64,000 bases of DNA from Xestospongia bergquistia (Eukaryota > Porifera > Demospongiae > Haplosclerida > Petrosiidae), in contig OZ014411.1 in NCBI GenBank assembly GCA_963965975.1, positions 13,036,501-13,100,500 on the forward strand, written 5' to 3'. Below are positions 57,625 to 64,000 of the stretch, piece by piece (position 1 is the first letter of the stretch; each line of letters opens with the position of its first letter). Position numbers and translations under genes: made by a program. Under the pieces are notes generated by a model that was not told where the DNA came from, searched no databases, and saw only the letters and a list, made by a program, of their open reading frames with translations.

Positions 57625-59300
57625 AATGTAAATACATACATTTAATATAATTGTTTGTAGTAGTTCGACACTTTCGAACCACTTAATATAATATTAAATT
57701 TAAATTGTTCGAAATTGTCGAACTACTTTGAACAATTACGATAACTATATTTAATGTATGTACACATTACAATAACTATATTAAATGCATGTACACAATA
57801 CATGTGATTCATTTTAAATAGTCCGAAAGTGTCAAACTACTTCAAACAATTAGAATAACTATTTTAAATGTATGTACACATTACTTGTTGGTGTCAAGAA
57901 GGTATCGAATGGTTTTTTTAATTGTTAGTTGCTTGTTCTTAGATGCCTGGAAAAAGGAATAATGCAAGGAAAGGGAAAGAAAAAAGCCAAGACGAACACT
58001 TACCGACTTCCCCCATTCTGTCGGTTTCATTTTCACCAAGTTCAATAAGTATTTCAAGTGCTTTTTCTCTCCTTCCCACACCTAAAAGAAGGACAGGTAC
58101 AAGTTCTACTCTGTTTAGCTTAAATTTATTATAGCCCTTATAGAATTTCTAACATGGGATAAAGTCTATATGTAATGTTTAAATATAGTTATTGTAATGT
58201 GTACATGCATTTTCATTTGCCAACCACTTGTTTACTAAGGTTTTGTGTTTCATACGGTTACTTACAAGCTTGGGCATGTTTTTTCGTTTTCTTCATGAAG
58301 GTTACAACTTCAAAATAATCACAAGTAGTGAGTACATATATTTAATATAGTTTTTATATGAGTTCAAAGCTGTTCGACACATTCAAACAACTTTGAAATA
58401 ATCACAAGTAATGAGTACATAGTTATTATAATTGATAACTATATTAAATGTGTGAATGTGACCTTTACAATATAATAGCTGGTAAGTGTGATATATTGTA
58501 ATGTAAATACTAAGTAAATTGAATGCAATTTTGTCATTTTGTTCACTCAATTGTTATTTGTTACCACATTGATGATTTCTTGTGATTTGAACATGACCTT
58601 TACAACATAATAGCTAGTGTGATATATTGTAATGTAAATACTAAAAGTATTGACTACAACTTATTATTAATCACAGGTAATGTGTAGATTTGACACTTTT
58701 AAACGACTTAATATTAATCACTTCGAAAGTGTCGAACAACTTTGAACAATTACAATAACTATGTTAAATGCATTTACACATTACATGTGATACATTTTAA
58801 GTGGTTCGAAAGTGTCAAACAACTTAGAACTATTTAAAATGAATCACATGTAATGTACATACATTTAATATAGTTATTGTAATTGTTCAAAGTTGTCCAA
58901 ACCACTTAATATTAATCACAAGTAATGTGTATATACATTTAATATAGTTATTGTAATTGCACTTTCAAACGACTTAATATTAATCATTTTGAATATGTCT
59001 GTTTGAATGTGTCAGCTCGTATAAAAACTATATTAAATATGTACTCACTACTGCTTCAAACTAGTAAAAGAAGTATATTAAATGTATGTACTCATTACTT
59101 GTGGTTGGAAGCAGTTCGACATATTCAAACTAAAAAGATTAACCCCTCAACGAACTTGAGGTCACTCATTAGAAAAGAATTCAATTGCAAAGCACAAAAC
59201 TTTCGAATGACTTAATATTAATCACTTTGAATATGTCGAACTGAGTAAAATAACTATGTACGTACTCATTACTTATGATTGTTAATTATACTAGTTTGAA
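57625..59300. repeat. TTCGAA-dyad repeats with a further partial copy
   Basis: Perfect dyads at 57,664-57,678 (TTCGACACTTTCGAA) and 58,722-58,736 (TTCGAAAGTGTCGAA) lie among the usual companion motifs. From 57,858 to 58,310 the sequence repeats 54,947-55,402 in direct orientation. Confidence 0.8.
57943..58134 (+). pseudogene. Orphan exon MPGKRNNARKGKEK (fifth copy)
   Basis: Differs from the other four by one residue (SLLPTPKRR instead of SLPPTPKRR). Acceptor-like and donor sequences are retained. Confidence 0.55.
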
Positions 59301-59413
59301 CTCAAAAAAAAAAAAATGCTGAAATTGTATAAAATTTGTTCAGTATGTGATATCCAATGTTATGGTAGTAGTAATTGTCATTGTCAAACAGCAATAATCA
59401 CAATTATTTATAA

Positions 59414-60777
59414 TTAATCTTTCTTTTTCCCACTTGGGAACTTTCCCTGAATTACAGATCGTAATGCTGAATTCAACTCCTTCCAGTACGTTCTCTCTCT
59501 GTCTTCGTAATCAATGGATATCGTCATCACTTTTTTCAGCTCTATTTTTAACATTTTTCTTTTTGCAAGTCCAAACTTCCACACATAAGAGTTTGTTAAA
59601 ACAAATGGAATTTCTTCAATTTCATAGTCCCTCGATTCACATAATAAAATGTGAGCTTCTCTCAGAGCCTGGGCTGTTTCGTCACTGTCATCTGTTAACT
59701 TAGGGTAAACTGTAGACTTTTTTACTTCCATGAAGCAGAATGGTCGTTTCTTTTTAAATACAACAAAAAATATCGGATGGCCTTGAATTGATGTCTGTAA
59801 TTGTATCTGCACATCATCAATTCCAAAAGCAGCATGAGAAACAAAACCAATAACTCGAATCATTGCCTCAGCTTCAGTTGAGTTACGAAAAATAATTAGT
59901 TTATCCAGATAGTGAAATATACTTTCATCAATATCTTCACCAACCGTCGGTGTATACAACTCTACTGCGTCCATATATGCGATCCTTTCGATATCATCTG
60001 CTCTCATCATGGAGGGTGGTGGTAATAATGGCTCATTGATAGCCTGCAGTTGAAATCAAAATGAAAAAAGCAACAATAAAACTAAATATACTTTTAATGC
60101 TGTCCTTGTTAGTTCATCACCCCAACCGGTCAATCCAACTAAGTTACAAAATCCTTCTCTTTGATTAGGGGTTAATCGACAGAATTGCTCCACTGACATA
60201 ATTTCTAAATAGGTTAGGACTGTTTCTTTGTCAGTAATTGATGTACTCTCCAATACATCCATCCAAAATACCTCCCTTTTACGTTTCCTACTTTTAGATG
60301 AAAACGATGATGTCTGCATGAAACAGTAAGTAAATATTTAGTCAAATACAATACAAAATGATTAATGATAAATGATACATACCATTTCCTGTTTCTGCTC
60401 TTTAAGTAGAATCTGTCCCTGTATATGTTCAATCTCTCCCTCTTTACGTTCAATCTGTCTCTCTTTAGATATTATCTGTTCCCGAATCTGTGATAAATGA
60501 AAATTGTGCCAATAATAATTAACTCCTTCATTATCTATACCTGTCTACGATCCTCTTTGATTTGTGTGTCAGTGAGTTCTTGCATGAGTCCAGTGAGCTC
60601 TTCTCTGAGTCCAGTGCGTTCTTCTCTGACTTCAGTTAATTCTTCTCCGAGTCTACTGAATTCTTCTCTGAGTCTACTGATTTCTTCTCTGAGTCTACTG
60701 AGTTTTTCTCCGAGTCTGAGTCCAGAGAGTTCTTCTCCGAGTCCAATATTGGTTCCTGTAGCCATACTCTCTCTCAT
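59414..60777 (-). CDS. Lineage-specific coiled-coil protein with possible PD-(D/E)XK nuclease-like C-terminus
   Basis: Four minus-strand exons join with all introns in phase 0: 60,541-60,777, 60,383-60,487, 60,092-60,313 and 59,414-60,043 (397 residues; a second ATG at 60,765 gives 393). Donors are GTATAG, GTATGT and GTATAT; acceptors end in CACAG, TGCAG and TGCAG. Residues 10-110 are a coiled coil of LREE/SRL and ERQIERKEGEI heptads. A basic patch KSRKRKR follows, then a helical middle (VLESTSITDKETVLTYLEIM, LTPNQREGFCNLVGLTGW). The C-terminal 200 residues are alpha/beta, with GHPIFFVVFKKKRPFCFMEV + KKS and then an ALREAHILLCE helix. EVKK could be the ExK of a PD-(D/E)XK nuclease, as in some Crinkler-like proteins. 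The expected Asp before the strand is absent (HPIFF rather than PDF), so activity is doubtful. Family and function unknown; the intact four-exon structure argues for a real gene. Confidence 0.65.
60541..60765 (-). repeat. Internally repetitive coiled-coil exon
   Basis: The coding DNA of exon 1 is a degenerate tandem repeat (GTTCTTCTCTGAGTCTACTG on the plus strand, spaced about 21-30 bases). It encodes the heptads, so the coiled coil grew by small tandem duplications. Confidence 0.8.
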
Positions 60778-60879
60778 CTACAAGCTGAACTACACCACGT
60801 GTAGTTGTAATGAAAATCATCGCACAAATAAGCCAATATACGGTATTACATAATGATGAATAAACTTTAAACTCACGAA

Positions 60880-61740
60880 TTGTTCGAAGCTGTTAGAAGT
60901 AGCTTAGAGTTTAGAGTTTAGGGTTTTAAAATAATCAAATGTAATGAGTACATAGATTTAATATAGTTATTATACTAGTTCAAAGCAATTCAACACCTTT
61001 GAAATCATAAGTAATGTGTTCACACATTTAATATAAAATGACAAAATTGCATTCAATTTACTTAGTATTTACATTACAATATATCACACTTACCAGCTAT
61101 TATACTGTAAAGGTCACATTCACACATTTAATATAGTTATTTTACTACTTCAAACAATTATAATAACTATATTAAACGTATGTACTCATTACTTGTGATT
61201 ATTTTGAAGTCGATCGAATGCGTCGAACTGCTTCCAACTAGTAAAATAACTAAAAATTAAGTAGTTCGACACTTTCGAATCACTTAATATTAATCACAAG
61301 GAATGTGTACATACAGCTATATTAAATATTACCGACTTCCCCCATTCTGTTGGTTGTGAAACACAAAACCTTAGTGGTTGGCAAATGAAAGATTACACAC
61401 AGTATTTCGACACTTTTGAATCACTTACAATATTAAATGCATGTAAACATTACATATGATTCATATAGTTCAAAAGAATCAAACAGCTTCAAACAATTAC
61501 AATAACTATATTAAATGCATGTACACATTACATGTGTTAATATAGTTATTGTATTGTAATTGTGTTCGAAGTAGTTTGACACTTTCGAACCACTTAATAT
61601 TAATCAAAAGTGATGTGTACATACATTTAATATAGTTATTCTAATTGTCCGAAGTAGTTCGACACTTTCGAATCACTTAATATTAATCACAAGGAATGTG
61701 TACATACATTTAATATAGCTTTTGTAATTGCTAAAAGTGT
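60880..61740. repeat. TTCGAA-dyad repeat field
   Basis: Perfect TTCGACACTTTCGAA at 61,265-61,279 and at 61,658-61,672, with the companion motifs CACTTAATATTAATCACA and GTGTACATACATTTAATATA. No coding content. Confidence 0.8.
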
Positions 61741-61840
61741 AATGTGTACATGTATTACAAATATAGTTATTGTAATGTGTACATGTATTACAAATATAGT
61801 TATTGTAATGTGTACATGTATTACAAATATAGTTATTGTA
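61741..61840. repeat. 33-bp minisatellite, interrupted
   Basis: Three units of AATGTGTACATGTATTACAA + ATATAGTTATTGT. A further unit lies at 62,337-62,370 beyond an inserted element. Confidence 0.9.
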
Positions 61841-62332
61841 CATAGGCGTAGGAGGGTGGGGGCTGGAGGTGCTCAGGCACCCCCAATAATTTGGTGAGGG
61901 GTGCAGAGCACCCCCAATATAATTATTCTTCAGGTGAATTCACGTTGCCAAAGCACCAAGTTAACAGCTTTGCAATGTAACAATGTACACCTATACATGT
62001 AAATGTTCTGTGGTTTACAAGATGCTTGTAAAATTCAACTACAAATACATTGTAAATAGTGTGACTCAGCTGCCAGTGCTCAGTTTTAGTTAACTCCTTA
62101 GCTTAGTCACCAGCAGCTGCAAAAGCAATGGCAAGATGCAATTAATTAGGTAAGTAAAGCTTATCATTATGGAACCTCAAATTGTCCTAAAAATAGATAA
62201 TAACCACACTCTGAAAGCTTCAAATTTCAAAATTTTCCTGGGGGCATGCCCCCGACCCCCCTAGGAGCCTACGATTACCGTACTTCAGTGTTGATGAGCA
62301 CCCCCAATAATTTTTACCATCATACCCCTATG
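61841..62332. mobile_element. Non-autonomous element (CATAGGCGTA ends) inserted in the minisatellite
   Basis: The ends CATAGGCGTAGGAGGGTGG and (inverted) CATAGGGGTATGATGGT match imperfectly. Both ends are followed inward by a CACCCCCAATAATTT motif. The flanks show a 5-bp duplication TTGTA, and removing the insert restores the 33-bp array. Such CCCCC-rich termini occur on TTF-type hAT elements in marine invertebrates, by recollection. Confidence 0.7.
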
Positions 62333-62340
62333 TTGTAATG

Positions 62341-63200
62341 TGTACATGTATTACAAATATAGTTATTGTAATGTGTACATGCATTTTCATTTGCCAACCA
62401 CTTGTTTACTAAGGTTTTGTGTTTCATACGGTTACTTACAAGCTTGGGCATGTTTTTTTGTTTTCTTTGTGAAGGTTACAACTTCAAAATAATCACAAGT
62501 AGTGAGTACATATATTTAATATAGTTTTTATACGAGTTCGAACATATAACAATCGGGTAATTTTCATTGCCAGTTAATTTCATATAAAATATTTTCATAC
62601 ACGTGGCATCTGTGTAATAGTAATGCCCGTAGTAGTTCAACACTTTCGAACCACTTAATATTAAATTTAAATTGTTCGAGATTGTCAAACTACTTTGAAC
62701 AATTACAATAACAGTCGAACAATTTCGAACAATTAGAATAACTATATTAAATGTATGTACACATTCTTTTAGAACTAGGAGCAGACAACATTCTTTTACT
62801 AGGAGCAGACAACATTGTAATGACTATAACTATATTAAATGTATACACATTACTTGTGTATTAAGTGGTTCGAAAGTGTCAAACAACTTCGAACAATTAT
62901 AATAATTAAATTTAAATTGTTCGAAATTGTCAAACTACTTTGAACAATTACAATAACTATATTAAATGCATGTACACATCACTTGTGAGTTCGAAAGAGT
63001 CGAACAATTTCGAACAATTAGAATAACTATATTAAATGTATGTACACATTACTTTTCTTCTTTTAGAACTAGGAGCATCTTTTACTAGGAGCAGACGACA
63101 TTGCAATACATACATTTAAACCCTAAAAACTAAAGTGGTTCGACAGTTTGTAATTGTTCGAAGTAGCTCGTCACTTTTGAACCACTTAGTACATGCATTT
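62341..63200. repeat. TTCGAA-dyad repeat field, right part
   Basis: It contains the CCAACCACTTGTTTACTAAG block also found at 41,310, 55,306 and 58,220, and several GTTCGAAAGTGTCAAAC-type dyads. AGAACTAGGAGCAGACAACA-type sequences occur near 62,771 and 63,065. Confidence 0.75.
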
Positions 63201-63485
63201 AATTGGTCCCTGTTGGGCGTGGCTCTTGCAGCAGGCCACTCCCACTTTGCATGCAAGTTCGTGCTGTCAGTAGGTATGCTTTGGTGTGGTTTGCTTGGAG
63301 AATCTGGTTGACACTTGTGATACTGTGCACCCCAAGCTTGTATAGCATTTGGTGCATCACATTAATTGCTATAGGCTTGGGGTGCAGTATCTCAAGGCAC
63401 CTTGTTACAAGTTGTTCATTCTACTTCAAACCCATAAAATTAAAAATCATTGGTACTTCATGATATGAATATATATATACACATA
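63201..63485. other. Spacer before the edge gene
   Basis: A plus-strand frame (63,203-63,463) looks like chance. CTTGGGGTGCAGTATCTCAA mirrors the earlier CACCCCAAGCTTG, suggesting a small inverted repeat around 63,330-63,390. Confidence 0.4.
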
Positions 63486-63994
63486 TCATTTACTTAAGTC
63501 TTCCACTGGCCATGTGACGAAGCTATGTATCTCGAGAGGATATCCATATGTTGGATGAGTGAGATCTTCAAAAAGATCCTTTATTAGTATGTACTTCTCA
63601 TTCTCTAATAATACATGACCATGTACAAGTTCTGGTCTGCGACTTATAATTTCCCCTTTAGCCACAATGTTCGAATCAACAAGGAGTCCAAAGTATTCTT
63701 TTTTTTCTGAAACAAAAAGAATCATATTACTTGTGATTAATATTAAGTGGTTCAAAGGTATTTACTCATTACATAGTCATTATGAGTTTGAAAAACAACA
63801 TAAAAATGTAATGTGTGTAATCTTTCATTTGCCAACCACTTGTTTACCAAGGTTTTGTGTTTCACACAGTTATTATACCATAACAGGTTAAAATCTGTTC
63901 TAAAAAAAAATTTTGAGGAGGTGTTGGAGGAGAACTTACCACCACCAAGACTCGAAGGAACGATTAACCCCTCAACGAACTTGAGGTCACTCAT
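63486..63994 (-). CDS. Partial gene of the VHGH family
   Basis: On the minus strand an exon beginning at or before 63,994 (MSDLKFVEGLIVPSSLGG) ends at a good donor (GGTG then GTAAGT, near 63,940). It joins in phase to an exon starting after TTTCAG at about 63,708. That exon reads EKKEYFGLLVDSNIVAKGEI then ISRRPELVHGHVLLENEKYI, KDLFEDLTHPTYGYPLEIHS and a stop at 63,486. The gene may continue past the window edge. I do not recognise the family. The motif G-E-x-I...VHGH-x-L is shared with the relics in units A-C, and the first exon with the relic blocks near 40,850. A structural or DNA-binding role cannot be inferred. Confidence 0.55.
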
Positions 63995-64000
63995 AAGAAA

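Noticed and set aside
60497..60853. Plus-strand Ser/Leu-rich repeat protein
   Set aside because: Antisense of the coiled-coil exon; the minus strand has splice sites and an in-phase gene.

Overview
The window reads as nuclear DNA of an early-branching animal, most likely a demosponge of the Amphimedon type. It is AT-rich, has small phase-matched introns, a ZU5-like domain of a kind I recall from sponge gene models, animal housekeeping genes, and metazoan-type transposons (hAT, pogo/Tigger, piggyBac, Ty3/Gypsy). The genus is inference; the eukaryotic nature is clear.

Left part (1-8,300): ordinary genes, densely packed. A minus-strand first exon with a membrane anchor (914-1,291) starts 27 bases from a plus-strand ZU5-like gene (1,318-3,570). 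Fucose mutarotase follows (FUOM, four exons, 3,733-6,182, one GC-AG intron). A single-LIM-domain CRIP gene lies on the minus strand (three exons, 6,756-7,848). Its start codon is 149 bases from that of a divergent plus-strand gene whose exons, read in order, match TAF1A, a subunit of the RNA polymerase I selectivity factor SL1. The spacer carries a full CRE palindrome and an E-box.

Middle (8,300-37,800): the TAF1A gene stretches over about 30 kb although its reconstructed coding sequence is only 1,089 bases. Its second intron (8,296-26,556) and its last intron (30,808-37,728) are filled with transposons: MITEs, a frameshifted pogo element, an internally deleted Tigger-like element, a hAT inserted in another hAT with a perfect 8-bp target duplication, hAT and piggyBac fragments, a TTF/ZMYM-type hAT fragment, and a Ty3/Gypsy element with nearly identical short LTRs.

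Right part (37,581-53,968): a segment holding the TAF1A acceptor and terminal exon, a truncated Gypsy element and gene-family exon relics occurs three times in tandem (units of about 5.4-5.5 kb). A 2.8-kb piece of the unit recurs inverted at 54,809-57,619. From about 40,800 to the end the DNA is dominated by a degenerate repeat with a TTCGA/TCGAA dyad. Within it sit exon relics and at least one apparently intact lineage-specific gene (59,414-60,777). That gene encodes a coiled coil followed by a possible PD-(D/E)XK nuclease-like C-terminus. A second partial gene at the right edge has a VHGH motif also seen in relics inside the duplicated units.

Best candidates for something undescribed: the lineage-specific gene family dispersed with the TTCGAA repeat, and the triplicated terminal exon of TAF1A. 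All protein-family assignments come from reading translations by eye; no database search was possible.
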